Below, piece by piece: positions 1 to 7,620 of a DNA stretch of 25,767 bases. This stretch comes from Candidatus Sericytochromatia bacterium. Its GTDB lineage: Bacteria > Cyanobacteriota > Sericytochromatia > JACMPN01. Below the pieces are notes generated by a model that had not been told where the DNA came from, did no database searches, and was given only the letters and a program-made list of their open reading frames with translations. Numbering within the stretch: the first letter of the stretch is position 1; each line of letters begins with the position of its first letter. The translations under genes were made by a program, and so were the position numbers. The stretch spans positions 1 through 25,767 of the forward strand of contig JACMPN010000344.1 of NCBI GenBank assembly GCA_014377495.1, written 5' to 3'.

Positions 1-1
1 G

Positions 2-979
2 GCGCCCATGCCCCGCCACGCCCGTTCCCTGCCCGGCCCCAGCCGGGGGGCCGTCGCCGCAGCCGTCGGCCCGGGCTGCAGCGACAAGCCCAAAGTCGAG
101 ACGCGGGTCGCCGGCAACGACCACTTCGTCTCCAAAGCCGCCGGCTCGAACGCCCCAAACCCCATCGACCTGCCGGCCGTCGAAAAGGCCTTCTGGGAAA
201 CCCAGGGCCAGGACATGAATACCTGGATGGGCGCCTTTGAAACCCGGGTCAACCAGCTCTACGACGGGGGGACCGTCTCCCTGGATGCCCGCCGCAACCC
301 GCAGAACCTGATGGCCGTGACGGGCTACCTCGAGCAGAACAGCCAGCCCGGCTACCAGGCCACCGGCGACGCCAAGCTGTTCGCCATCGATCAGACCAGC
401 CCCGCCCAAAACCACACTATGGGGTACAACGTCAGCGGGTATGACAACAGCTACTATCCCCGTCACCACTCGCTCCTCGACAACCCGTTCGTCGAAATGA
501 TGATCATCGGCTCGCTGCTGCAACGCCCCTACTACACGCCCGCCACCCGGGTCATCATCCTGCACAATCAGCAGACCGCCTACCGTCAGACGCCCACGTA
601 TCAGGCTGAGCGCACCGCCCGCCAACGGGCCTTCGGCACCACAACCAGCAAAAACGCCTTCGGCACCGCACCAAAATCCACAGGGACGACCACCACCAAC
701 CGGAGCTGGGCCGGCAAGCCCCCTGCCGGGACTACGGGGACGACCACGACGCCCGGCACCGGCACGACCAGCGCCTGGGGCGGCCAGCGGGGCACCGGGA
801 CGACGCCCCCGGCGACCACGGGAACCGGCAGGTCACCGACGGGTACGAGCTCATGGGGCGGCAGCCGCGCCACCAGCACCCACACCGCCCCCACCGATCA
901 CGCCCCCGCCAGGTCTTCCGGCAGTTCCAGTTCCTGGGGTGGCCGGCGTTCCAGCAGTTCCAGTGCCCGTCGTCGTTAA
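2..979 (+). CDS. Secreted/lipoprotein-like protein with S/T/G/W-rich tail (5' end at window edge)
   Basis: Family not recognised. The frame is open to the left edge; the first in-frame ATG is at 8, but no ribosome-binding site can be seen in the 7 bases before it, so the true start may lie outside. Residues 14-24 from that ATG (GAVAAAVGPGC) look like the end of a poor lipoprotein signal, with C24 followed by SDKPK. A mixed central part (about 40-200) contains a hydrophobic stretch (MMIIGSLL). The last ~115 residues are low complexity, rich in T, G and S, and carry three copies of a (T/S)S(A/S)WGG motif before a basic RRR end. This composition suggests a disordered surface tail. The stop overlaps a possible ATG (979) of the next frame, and the next gene is co-directional. 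Function unknown; the coding call rests on length, composition and context. Confidence 0.7.
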   Translation, partial: APMPRHARSLPGPSRGAVAAAVGPGCSDKPKVETRVAGNDHFVSKAAGSNAPNPIDLPAVEKAFWETQGQDMNTWMGAFETRVNQLYDGGTVSLDARRNPQNLMAVTGYLEQNSQPGYQATGDAKLFAIDQTSPAQNHTMGYNVSGYDNSYYPRHHSLLDNPFVEMMIIGSLLQRPYYTPATRVIILHNQQTAYRQTPTYQAERTARQRAFGTTTSKNAFGTAPKSTGTTTTNRSWAGKPPAGTTGTTTTPGTGTTSAWGGQRGTGTTPPATTGTGRSPTGTSSWGGSRATSTHTAPTDHAPARSSGSSSSWGGRRSSSSSARRR

Positions 980-1002
980 TGGCTCAGAGAGGATTCCCGT
1001 TC

Positions 1003-2031
1003 ATGCCCTTGCGTCTCACGTTCCGTACCCCGTCAGGCAACCCGCAGGCGACCGTAACCCTGCCTGACAACGCTGCTCCGACCCAAGCGATCGACGTGAT
1101 TATCTCCCTGGCCGATCCGGTCAGCGAATTGGTCCAACGGGGCTGGTTGCCACCGGAAGGGCTCACCGCCATGGGCGACCTGCAGCGCCTCCTGTTCGAT
1201 CGCGACGCCCAGGGTCCGTTCATCCGCGATGGGGTGGACCTGCAGATCCCGGTCGGTGCCTTTACCCCGGATCTGCCGCTGCAGGGTGTCCTGCAGGCGG
1301 GCCCCGATGGCGTCCCGGCGCTGACAATCACCATCGTCAGTCCGGCAACGGCAGCCCCGGCCCCCGTTGCGCCAGCCCAGACGGCGGGCGGCACGGAAGC
1401 GGCTGCCGCAATCAGCCAGGCCGAGCAGGTCGAGACCTACAAAACCCTGTTTGTGCTCTTCAAGTTGGCCGAAGGGGCCTTGATCGATGTCACGAAGGAT
1501 GACCCCTACCTGATGGAACCGCTGCGGCGGCTCGAAAAGGCCAAGGAAATCGACATCAACGTCGACAAAGCCGCCTGGCAACTGTCGGCCGCCGGCAAAG
1601 CGCACCATGACCAGCTCAAGCAGCAGGCCCGGCAACTGATCGCCCGCTTCGACATTTTCGGCGACGTCGACGATGCGGGCAGCACGCCCCGTTTCGGCAC
1701 GGGCACCGGCGATGACTGGCGCGTGGCGGCATACGAACTGGCCGGGACCGACCCCTTTTACGCCCGCTTTTTGCTGGGCCTGAACGACGGTGAGTGGCGC
1801 AGCCTGCCAGACTGGACGTCGACGATCGACTCGTCGGCCTGGTACGACACTGTCTTTGCCCCGATCCTGGCGGCACCCGGCATCGACGATATCGGTCGGA
1901 CCCGGCTCCAGGAGGCGGTCCGCCACGGCAGCGATCTCGTCCATGAGACCCTCGAAGAAGAGCGTTCGGCCGGGATCAACCCCCAGCGTGACGAGACCGC
2001 CAACCCATACCGGGACGGCACCCTCACCTGA
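1003..2031 (+). CDS. Hypothetical protein, 342 aa
   Basis: Family not recognised. The start at 1003 was chosen because a GAGAGGA site lies about 10 bases upstream. An in-frame ATG at 979 overlapping the previous stop is possible but has no such site. No signal peptide or membrane segment is seen, so the protein is probably cytoplasmic. Residues ~1-105 look like a beta-rich domain (LRLTFRTPSG, then LQIPVGAFTPDLPL). An Ala/Pro-rich linker follows at ~110-130, and then a mostly helical, acidic C-terminal half with many Asp/Glu/Lys/Gln. The gene sits 23 bases after the preceding secreted-protein gene and may be cotranscribed. It ends 2 bases from the convergent nagZ-like stop, with no terminator hairpin between them. 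Coding is supported by the ribosome-binding site and ordinary amino-acid composition; the function is unknown. Confidence 0.8.
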   Translation: MPLRLTFRTPSGNPQATVTLPDNAAPTQAIDVIISLADPVSELVQRGWLPPEGLTAMGDLQRLLFDRDAQGPFIRDGVDLQIPVGAFTPDLPLQGVLQAGPDGVPALTITIVSPATAAPAPVAPAQTAGGTEAAAAISQAEQVETYKTLFVLFKLAEGALIDVTKDDPYLMEPLRRLEKAKEIDINVDKAAWQLSAAGKAHHDQLKQQARQLIARFDIFGDVDDAGSTPRFGTGTGDDWRVAAYELAGTDPFYARFLLGLNDGEWRSLPDWTSTIDSSAWYDTVFAPILAAPGIDDIGRTRLQEAVRHGSDLVHETLEEERSAGINPQRDETANPYRDGTLT

Positions 2032-2033
2032 TC

Positions 2034-3032
2034 CTAAGCACTGGGAATCAGGGCTGCCGTTCTGACTGCGGCGGCCTTGATGTGCGATTCCGAAAGCCGG
2101 CCGTCCTGCAGGGCCTGCTCGACCGCCCGTGCCACGTCATCGACGATCGTCGGTTGCCAGATCAGGTTGTTGCCATAGATCAGCAGATCGCAACCGGCCT
2201 GCAACGCCAGGATCGCCGACTCGGGAAACGGCCAGGCGTCCGTGATCGCCCCCATCTGCATGTCATCCGAAATCACCGCCCCGGTGAACCCCAAGGTCGT
2301 GCGCAGACAGGCCTGGGTGATCGCCGGCGACAGCGACGCCGGCCGGTCCGGATCCATGCCCCGATGCATCACGTGGGCGACCAGCACGGCTGGCGCCTCA
2401 GCGGCCAGGGCCCTGTAGGGATCGAGTTCTTCGGGCAACCAGGTAGCGGTCACGTCCGTCAGCCCCAGGTGACTGTCCGTGCTGCTGGAGCCGTGACCGG
2501 GAAAGTGTTTCAGACAGGCGGCCACGCCATGGCGCCGATGGGCGGCCAGGGCCAGGCGGGCCAGGGCCGTGACGGCGGCGGGATCCCGTCCAAAACTGCG
2601 GCCCCGTCCGGCAATGACGGGGTTATCCGGGTCGACGGCCAGGTCGACCACCGGGGCAAAGTTCAGGTTGATGCCCAACTCGGCCAATTGGGCGGCCTGG
2701 CGATCGAAGGCCGCTTCGGCCGGCGCGATCGGGCCCTGCCCCAGATCGGCGGCCGCGGGAGTCTCGATAAAGCCCGCCTCGGCCCGCAAACGTTGCACGG
2801 TGCCGCCTTCCTGATCGATGGCGATCAGGAGGGGCTGCGGCGCCATCGCCTGCAGGTCGGAGGTCAGTCGGCGCAGTTGCTCGGGAGAGCGGATGTTGCG
2901 GCGTTGGCCGGTCGGCACGTCCGTCGCAAACAGGATCACCCCGGCGACGCGGCCGGCTGCAACCGCCTGGATGAGCGGATCGGCACGATCGACCCGGTCA
3001 CCTCGCCAGCCCACGATCAACGGCAGGAACAT
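2034..3032 (-). CDS. nagZ: Beta-N-acetylhexosaminidase, NagZ-type (GH3 family)
   Basis: Glycoside hydrolase family 3 enzyme of about 332 aa, the usual size of single-domain NagZ. Known members remove N-acetylglucosamine from muropeptides or other glycans during cell-wall recycling. Visible hallmarks are AIDQEGG (71-77), the family signature KHFPGHG (175-181) followed by D186-S-H188 of the His/Asp loop, and SDD at 255-257, which contains the catalytic nucleophile Asp. No signal peptide is seen, which fits a cytoplasmic NagZ. The start is at 3032 because AAAGGAG lies 9 bases upstream; the open frame runs further back to 3134 but without support. The 3' end nearly touches the convergent hypothetical gene. 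It stands alone, with no other recycling gene beside it, although an RlpA-like gene occurs elsewhere in the window. Confidence 0.93.
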   Translation of the reverse strand: MFLPLIVGWRGDRVDRADPLIQAVAAGRVAGVILFATDVPTGQRRNIRSPEQLRRLTSDLQAMAPQPLLIAIDQEGGTVQRLRAEAGFIETPAAADLGQGPIAPAEAAFDRQAAQLAELGINLNFAPVVDLAVDPDNPVIAGRGRSFGRDPAAVTALARLALAAHRRHGVAACLKHFPGHGSSSTDSHLGLTDVTATWLPEELDPYRALAAEAPAVLVAHVMHRGMDPDRPASLSPAITQACLRTTLGFTGAVISDDMQMGAITDAWPFPESAILALQAGCDLLIYGNNLIWQPTIVDDVARAVEQALQDGRLSESHIKAAAVRTAALIPSA

Positions 3033-3153
3033 CGGGGACAACTCCTTTGCAGGGACATGCGCCTCCGGGTCCGATCGCCGGGCGACTCCCGTCAAACCGG
3101 CAGATTGCCACACGACAAACAGCCGGCACAGCAAGACAAAGCGATCGGGAGCC

Positions 3154-3182
3154 TTGGTAAAGGCCGGCGACTTGGGTAGATT
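3154..3182 (+). promoter_or_regulatory. Putative sigma-70 promoter of the FHA gene
   Basis: TTGGTA at 3154-3159 and TAGATT at 3177-3182 are separated by 17 bases and lie 45 bases upstream of the FHA start codon. Each hexamer matches the consensus at four of six positions. Prediction by eye only. Confidence 0.35.
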
Positions 3183-3226
3183 AGCAATACTGACTGTGCT
3201 GTCGTCTGTGAGATAGGAAGTGACAT

Positions 3227-3715
3227 ATGGCCGAGAGAGACTTGGACTCCGAGGTCCCCCATACTGACTATGTCAATCCGACCAAAGGGCGGACGGCACC
3301 CTTGGAGATCAGCCTGGCGGCCCCTTTTCCGAGCGACCTCAAGCTGGTGGTGGGCTCCGAACCGCCCAGCGTCCCCAAGCAGGAGCGGATCTGGCTGGAG
3401 GTAGTGCGGGGCGGCACCCCTGGCCGGGCCTATCCGCTGAGCAAAGAAGTCTGCGAAATTGGCCGGTGGGATCCTGACTGCGATGCCTACCCCGAGGTCG
3501 ACCTGTCCGATGACGACACGGACGCCAAGGTCAGCCGCCGTCACGCCCGCATCGTCAAGCAGGGCGACGTCTTCCTCCTGATCGACTGGGGCAGCCGTAA
3601 CGGCACCTACGTCAACGGTGGCACCCGCCTGCGCACGGGGACGCCCCACGAGCTGAAGAACGGCGAAGAGATCGCCTTGGGGAACATCGTCTTCACCTTC
3701 AACCGCGCACGCTGA
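3227..3715 (+). CDS. FHA domain-containing protein
   Basis: A 162-aa protein with a C-terminal forkhead-associated domain (about residues 55-160), a module that binds phosphothreonine peptides. The family core is visible: GR at 79-80, SRRHA at 103-107 and SRNGTYVNG at 123-131, which supply the phosphate- and threonine-binding loops. The first ~50 residues are charged and Pro-containing, probably disordered; they include several Thr (TDYVNPTKGRTAP) that could themselves be phosphorylated. No membrane segment is seen, so it is likely cytoplasmic. An AGGAAG site is 8 bases upstream of the ATG, and a promoter-like pair lies further upstream. No kinase or phosphatase gene is adjacent, so its partner is not evident. 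It is a monocistronic unit followed by the structured RNA candidate. Confidence 0.93.
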   Translation: MAERDLDSEVPHTDYVNPTKGRTAPLEISLAAPFPSDLKLVVGSEPPSVPKQERIWLEVVRGGTPGRAYPLSKEVCEIGRWDPDCDAYPEVDLSDDDTDAKVSRRHARIVKQGDVFLLIDWGSRNGTYVNGGTRLRTGTPHELKNGEEIALGNIVFTFNRAR

Positions 3716-3776
3716 ACGCGGGTCTGTGCCATTGCGTGCAGCAAGCACCGTCGCCGGCACTCGCCAAGCGCGAAAT

Positions 3777-3782
3777 TATAAC
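3777..3782 (+). promoter_or_regulatory. -10-like element before the structured RNA
   Basis: TATAAC at 3777-3782 sits 5-7 bases before the base of the rod-shaped RNA, the right distance for a transcription start near 3788. No convincing -35 hexamer is seen at 16-18 bases. Confidence 0.35.
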
Positions 3783-3786
3783 GGCC

Positions 3787-3960
3787 GGTGTCCAAAGGCT
3801 GGACGTAGCAAGAGGTAGGTGTCCGAGGGGCAAGGGTGCGTCGGATGCGGGACGGTTCCTGACGACAGGTCCTTTATGGACCTTAGGAGGGGTTCGGCCT
3901 GCAGGCGGCGTGCCCTTGCCCCTCCGACACCTGCCTCTCAGGGTGCTGGACCAGGCACCA
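3787..3960 (+). ncRNA. Putative structured small RNA, 6S RNA-like
   Basis: A gene-free stretch that folds into one long rod. Positions 3811-3840 pair with 3909-3938: 26 Watson-Crick pairs, three G-U pairs and one C-C mismatch. The three wobbles are G-U only when the plus strand is transcribed (they would be A-C on the other strand), which favours a rightward RNA. Outside this stem, GGTG (3787-3790) can pair with CACC (3956-3959) and TCC with GGA. Inside, TGCGGG (3846-3851) pairs with CCTGCA (3898-3903), and an apical hairpin AGGTCC-TTTAT-GGACCT lies at 3867-3883. Size (~174 nt), rod shape and own -10 element fit 6S RNA, which binds RNA polymerase by imitating an open promoter. The expected central bubble is small here, so the assignment is uncertain. 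The 3' end overlaps the convergent downstream gene by about 20 bases. Confidence 0.5.
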
Positions 3961-4381
3961 CGGGATAGCTGACGTGACCGATGGCGCCTTGCGACGGGCG
4001 GCCTTTGAACATGACGGGTGTGAAGATGGTCAGGGCCGTCGCATCCTCCGGCACCGGGATGATCACCCGAAACGTCACTTTGCCCGTCCTGGTGCTGACC
4101 GGCAACGGCTGTGGCGTCGTCACCGGCTCGCCGCTCTGGTCCTGGACGATGACCATGACCGTGCCTTTGTCCTCCGGGGCGACATAGGTCACTGTCGCCG
4201 AAAAGGCGATCCGCGTGCCGCCGACGAGCCGGGTGCCCGGTGGTGGCTTCACCCCGCTCAACTGGGTCATCACCCGGGCGCTGACGCCACGGGGAACGGC
4301 TGGCGCGTCACTGGCCATCGCCGGTCCGCCCAACACGACAACACCAGCGGCCAGGATCAGCCATCGGGTCAGGGTCTGCAT
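3938..4381 (-). CDS. Small exported protein, probable beta-sandwich
   Basis: A 147-aa protein with a clear signal peptide: basic MQTLTR, a hydrophobic stretch LILAAGVVVLG, and a likely signal peptidase I cut after AMA at residue 23. The mature part alternates short hydrophobic strands (IAFSATVTYV, GTVMVIVQDQSG, GKVTFRVIIPVP, ATALTIFTPVMF) and resembles a single immunoglobulin-like or fibronectin-like domain. No catalytic motif is seen. The start at 4381 is preceded by AAAGGAA about 10 bases upstream; an in-frame ATG at 4405 lacks such a site and would put extra charged residues before the signal. The 3' end overlaps the structured RNA candidate on the other strand. It lies 55 bases downstream of the HD-hydrolase stop and may share its transcript. 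Function unknown. Confidence 0.8.
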   Translation of the reverse strand: MQTLTRWLILAAGVVVLGGPAMASDAPAVPRGVSARVMTQLSGVKPPPGTRLVGGTRIAFSATVTYVAPEDKGTVMVIVQDQSGEPVTTPQPLPVSTRTGKVTFRVIIPVPEDATALTIFTPVMFKGRPSQGAIGHVSYPVVPGPAP

Positions 4382-4436
4382 GAACCGGTTCCTTTCAGTC
4401 GTCATCCATGGGCGTGCCTGTTTGCAACGGTGAGAT

Positions 4437-6350
4437 CTACCGGGTGAACGGCACGGGCATCGTCCGTCTCAATTCCCGCCGCCGGGCTCCTTCCACCTCT
4501 GTCGCCCCGCCGAGCAGGCCGAAATAGCCCCGGTATGTGTCCAAATGGGTGCCCAGGACATCGGTCACCGCCCCCTGCAACGCCTCCAGCAGGGCGGTAT
4601 TGCCGTCCGTCAGCAGATGGAACAGCCGCCGCCCCCAGCCGGTCGAGCCGTACTTGGTCCGCGGCACGAAGACCGTCCGGACCCGTTCGACCCGCACCGG
4701 GGCCGTCATCAGGCCGCAATGCTCCAAAAAGAGCAGGTCGTTCTGCCACGGGCCGATGGCGTCCCCACGCGGCAGGTCCGTCCACGGTGCGCCAAAGATC
4801 GCCTGCATCCGCTCGTGGCCCAGCAGCTCGACGATGGCCTCCTGCCCGTCCAGGTAGACCCGCGGCTCGTTCAACGCCGCTTCCAGGAACAGCAGTGCCG
4901 CATAGGTGCACAGAAACAAGCGGTCGATCCGAGTCGCCTTGATCGCGACCTTGGCCTTGGCCTGTTCGAAGGCCGTCGCCTCCAGGGCCAGCAGGAGCCC
5001 GAACGCCCGGCGGTCGCCTTCCCAAAGTCCCTGCAACATGCCTTCGGCTTTGCCGAGGTCCAGACTGCTGTCGAGGGTCCGGTAATCTTCGACCAGCCGT
5101 TGGAACGTCCCGTCCGACACGTCCGGGATCCCGGCGATCGGGGCAAACACCCGCACGCCCAAGGCTTCCAGCGAGGCGATGACGATGCCCCGCACGGTGG
5201 GGAACTCGGTCAGCCGGCCATGCCAGGGTGTCCGGGCCACGCGCGAGGTGCGCAGCGGATCCACGGGCGGACTGATCCGCCGCAGGTCGATCAGCAGGCC
5301 GCCGGGAATCTTGGTGGCGATCGCCTCCTGCAAGGGCTGGCCGACGCTGCGGCCCTGCTGCTGCAGGGACTGCAGGGCGTAACGGGCAAAGGGGGAGAGC
5401 AGTGGAAAGTCGTAGAGGACCATTTCGGCATAGGGCAGTTCGCCACCGACCATGGTCTGCAGCTGATCCCACGCAGCGCCGCCATGCTGGCGCAAAAACT
5501 GCTCCAGATCGCTGTCCTGGCCCACGTTGACGGCCTGGACGAAAGCTTCTTTCACCCAATTCTCCGCATCGCACAGGGCGGTCTCGATGCAGGAGGCCAA
5601 CAACAGATCCCCGAGACGGACGATGGCGTTGTTCTGGATGTTGCTGATCAGGTGGTAGCGGGCGGAGAGCAGTTGGGTGGCGACGTAGGCCCGGTCGGCA
5701 TTGAGGACAAGGCCGTACTGCTCGTCGGGGACATAGAGGGTCGACAGGGTCTGGGTGTCGACGCCATGGGCGAACCCGCAGTAGTAGTTATCCCGCAGGA
5801 CGTAGTCGATGCGGTCGGCGTCGATCTCGCTGTGGATCAGCAGATTGAGCTTGTGGATGGGGTGCTCACCCGTCGCCAGGGCCGCCAGCTCCTCCCGGTC
5901 GATGCCGGCCGTCTCGGGATGGCGGGCGAGAACGGCGCCGATCTCGGGATCCTGCAGCAACAGCTCCCGGGTCCATTCCTCGTGATCGAGGAACTGTTGC
6001 AGGAAGGTCAGACCCGGCCGGTCGGCGAAGCGGCGGGCGGCATCCTCGAGACTGTGGGAAAAGGGCCGGTGGCCAAGATCATGGGACATGGCCGCCAGCC
6101 GGACGAGGCGCTTTTCCGCCTCCGTGATGGTGTCGAGGTCCTGACAGAGGACCCACGCCGTGTGCATGGCGCCGATGACATGTTCGTAACGGGTGTGATG
6201 GGCCCCCGCATACACGGTATAGGCCATGCCCATCTGCCGGACGCCGCGGAGACGGGCATAGGGCCGTGTCCGCAGCAGATCCCGCTCGTAGGCCGTCAGC
6301 GGGATCGTGCCGTGGATGGGATCACGGATGGATGAGGCGAAAGTGATCAT
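4437..6350 (-). CDS. HD-domain phosphohydrolase, SAMHD1/COG1078-like
   Basis: A 637-aa protein whose N-terminal half is a metal-dependent HD domain. Metal-ligand motifs are visible: H57 in RYEHVIG, H90-D91 in SHDLGH (89-94) followed by PFSH, and the later Asp in EIDADRIDYVLRDNYYCG, which is characteristic of the SAMHD1/dNTPase-like branch. Relatives hydrolyse dNTPs or other nucleotides, so dNTP hydrolysis is the best guess but is not proven by sequence. The C-terminal ~300 residues are not a domain I recognise; many family members are 400-500 aa, so this one is long. The start at 6350 (MITFASSIRDPIHG) has ATGGAG a few bases upstream; the frame extends back to 6386 without a better site. A terminator-like hairpin at 6438-6457 separates it from the upstream regulator gene. 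Probably cytoplasmic. Confidence 0.88.
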   Translation of the reverse strand: MITFASSIRDPIHGTIPLTAYERDLLRTRPYARLRGVRQMGMAYTVYAGAHHTRYEHVIGAMHTAWVLCQDLDTITEAEKRLVRLAAMSHDLGHRPFSHSLEDAARRFADRPGLTFLQQFLDHEEWTRELLLQDPEIGAVLARHPETAGIDREELAALATGEHPIHKLNLLIHSEIDADRIDYVLRDNYYCGFAHGVDTQTLSTLYVPDEQYGLVLNADRAYVATQLLSARYHLISNIQNNAIVRLGDLLLASCIETALCDAENWVKEAFVQAVNVGQDSDLEQFLRQHGGAAWDQLQTMVGGELPYAEMVLYDFPLLSPFARYALQSLQQQGRSVGQPLQEAIATKIPGGLLIDLRRISPPVDPLRTSRVARTPWHGRLTEFPTVRGIVIASLEALGVRVFAPIAGIPDVSDGTFQRLVEDYRTLDSSLDLGKAEGMLQGLWEGDRRAFGLLLALEATAFEQAKAKVAIKATRIDRLFLCTYAALLFLEAALNEPRVYLDGQEAIVELLGHERMQAIFGAPWTDLPRGDAIGPWQNDLLFLEHCGLMTAPVRVERVRTVFVPRTKYGSTGWGRRLFHLLTDGNTALLEALQGAVTDVLGTHLDTYRGYFGLLGGATEVEGARRRELRRTMPVPFTR

Positions 6351-6437
6351 TGAGACTCCATTCAGCACCGACCACCAGCCTAGCAAACGTCGCGACTGGC
6401 CGTGCGGGCTGACGGTGCAGAGTCTCAGAGGCTACAC

Positions 6438-6457
6438 AAAAAGTCCCGACCGGGACT
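6438..6457 (-). terminator. Putative intrinsic terminator after the XRE regulator gene
   Basis: Read leftward: AGTCCC, loop GGTC, GGGACT, then TTTT and G. The 6-bp stem is short but the U-tract is good. It lies between the XRE gene (upstream) and the HD-hydrolase gene. The rest of the 267-base gap (6351-6617) shows only a weaker repeat, GCCGAC...GTCGGC near 6494-6518. Confidence 0.45.
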
Positions 6458-6617
6458 GGTGTCAAGGGGCAAAGTCAGGCAAGGCAGCGTCCAAGCCGAC
6501 CAACAGGAGGCCCGTCGGCCTTTGGGGGCGGACCTGGGGCGGTACGGTGAGGAACGCTAACGCAGCCTGGCGCAACAACTCGATGCCAGATAACTCAGGG
6601 AATTTCCGTGTCGTCTC

Positions 6618-7019
6618 TCATGCCGGAGGCGGATCGGCCGTGTCGAGACCGATGAGCTCGGACAGGACATGCTGCCAGTCGAGACGCCGCTCACGGGCCG
6701 GCATGGCCGCCAGCCGGTCCAGATCGTCGGCATAATCCGGCCGGGTCAGATAGGCGGCATCGCCCGTCCGCAGCCCGCGGAATCCGGCGAACCGGCCCAC
6801 CCGGTCGAACTCACCGGGAGTCAGCCCGAGCTCATTCAGCAGGGCGCCCTTGACCGTGGGCAGACCGGCACGTTTGCCGTCCTCAATGCCTGCCAGCACC
6901 TGAGGGGCGATACTCAGCCGGGCTGCCAGGGCTGCGCGTGGCAAGCGGCGTTTCAGCCGAAATACGCGGATGACCTGACCGATGTGTTCCGGAAAGACGG
7001 CGTCTTGCTGCTGCGACAT
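6618..7019 (-). CDS. XRE-family helix-turn-helix regulator
   Basis: A 133-aa protein with a Cro/C1-type helix-turn-helix at residues 12-66: IGQVIRVFRLKRRLPRAALAARL, recognition region IAPQVLAGIEDGKR, then a fourth and fifth helix. The remaining ~65 residues are a helical tail (YADDLDRLAAMPARERRLDWQHVLSELIG) that could dimerise or bind a partner; no ligand-binding domain is recognised. The start at 7019 has only a G-rich stretch upstream and no strong ribosome-binding site, so the first residue is slightly uncertain. It is leftward, 172 bases after the thioesterase gene, with its own weak promoter candidate. No palindrome was found next to it that would suggest autoregulation. Target genes are unknown. 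Confidence 0.82.
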   Translation of the reverse strand: MSQQQDAVFPEHIGQVIRVFRLKRRLPRAALAARLSIAPQVLAGIEDGKRAGLPTVKGALLNELGLTPGEFDRVGRFAGFRGLRTGDAAYLTRPDYADDLDRLAAMPARERRLDWQHVLSELIGLDTADPPPA

Positions 7020-7042
7020 TATTCTATGCCCCCCGTGTCCCT

Positions 7043-7069
7043 AAAATACCCGAAGACGCGGTGCATCAA
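7043..7069 (-). promoter_or_regulatory. Weak promoter candidate of the XRE gene
   Basis: On the minus strand, TTGATG (7064-7069) and TATTTT (7043-7048) with a short 15-base spacer, about 25 bases before the start codon. Low-information match. Confidence 0.3.
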
Positions 7070-7170
7070 ACAGGGAAGCTGCCGTTGTGATCGCATTGTG
7101 AAGCCTGTGTGTCGCCCCACGGACTGCCGGAAGCGGTGTGAGCAGCAGGTCCCAGACAAACGCCTGGCTT

Positions 7171-7188
7171 GAAAATGTCGCCGGCGAC
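7171..7188 (-). terminator. Weak terminator candidate after the thioesterase gene
   Basis: Just past the thioesterase stop, read leftward, the palindrome GTCGCCGGCGAC is followed by ATTTTC. The stem is only 4-5 bp and the U-tract is short. Confidence 0.28.
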
Positions 7189-7191
7189 GGC

Positions 7192-7608
7192 CTAATCGAT
7201 CGGGGGTACGTGTGGCTCGCCGACGAGGGGTGAGGGTCCGAGCGGGGTAGGCCGACCCGTGTCGTCGAGCGAAACGAAAATGGCTTCGGCATCGGTGACG
7301 ATGACGTGCAGGTTGGGGTTGGTCCGGCGGCGGGCTTCGACGACGACCCGGATGGTGATCGAGGTCCGCCCAAGCTTGATCAGCTTGGTGAAGAAGCTGA
7401 CCGTATCGCCGACGTAGACGGGTTCACGGAAAACAATCTCCCGCATGGCCACGGTCGCAATCCGGTTGCTCGTGTGTTTGGCGGCCTCGACGGCTGCCGC
7501 CAAATCGATCTGGCTGAGGATGACCCCCCCGAAGATGGTGCCCATCTCGTTGGTGTCCTTGGGCAGCATTTTGACCCGGATGGCGGGCTGGTCGTTGGCG
7601 CCGAGCAT
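7192..7608 (-). CDS. Acyl-CoA thioesterase, YciA-type hot-dog fold
   Basis: A 138-aa single hot-dog-domain protein of the acyl-CoA hydrolase family, which cleaves acyl-CoA to free acid and CoA in the cytoplasm. The family core is visible: D18-T-N20-E-M-G23-T-I-F-G-G28 followed by LSQID35LAAAVEA, then the strand motif FREPVYVGDTV (60-70) and a paired strand SITIRVVVEARR. Length matches YciA-like enzymes. The ATG at 7608 was chosen because GAGGAA lies about 7 bases upstream; a TTG at 7629 would give seven extra residues and is less likely. The ribosome-binding site directly abuts the U-tract of the large terminator hairpin at 7621-7696, leaving no room for a normal promoter between them, so expression probably depends on read-through or on a promoter inside the hairpin. 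Confidence 0.9.
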   Translation of the reverse strand: MLGANDQPAIRVKMLPKDTNEMGTIFGGVILSQIDLAAAVEAAKHTSNRIATVAMREIVFREPVYVGDTVSFFTKLIKLGRTSITIRVVVEARRRTNPNLHVIVTDAEAIFVSLDDTGRPTPLGPSPLVGEPHVPPID

Positions 7609-7620
7609 GGGGGGTTCCTC

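Noticed and set aside
2082..3179. A 365-codon rightward open frame opposite nagZ
   Set aside because: Shadow of the nagZ-like gene, without ribosome-binding site or motif.
4545..6335. A 596-codon open frame on the plus strand opposite the HD phosphohydrolase gene
   Set aside because: It mirrors a convincing gene with catalytic motifs; long antisense frames are expected at this G+C content, and it has no ribosome-binding site and a Gln/Gly/Arg-rich composition.
6494..6518. GCCGAC...GTCGGC hairpin as a plus-strand terminator
   Set aside because: No rightward gene ends here and the following T-run is only three bases.
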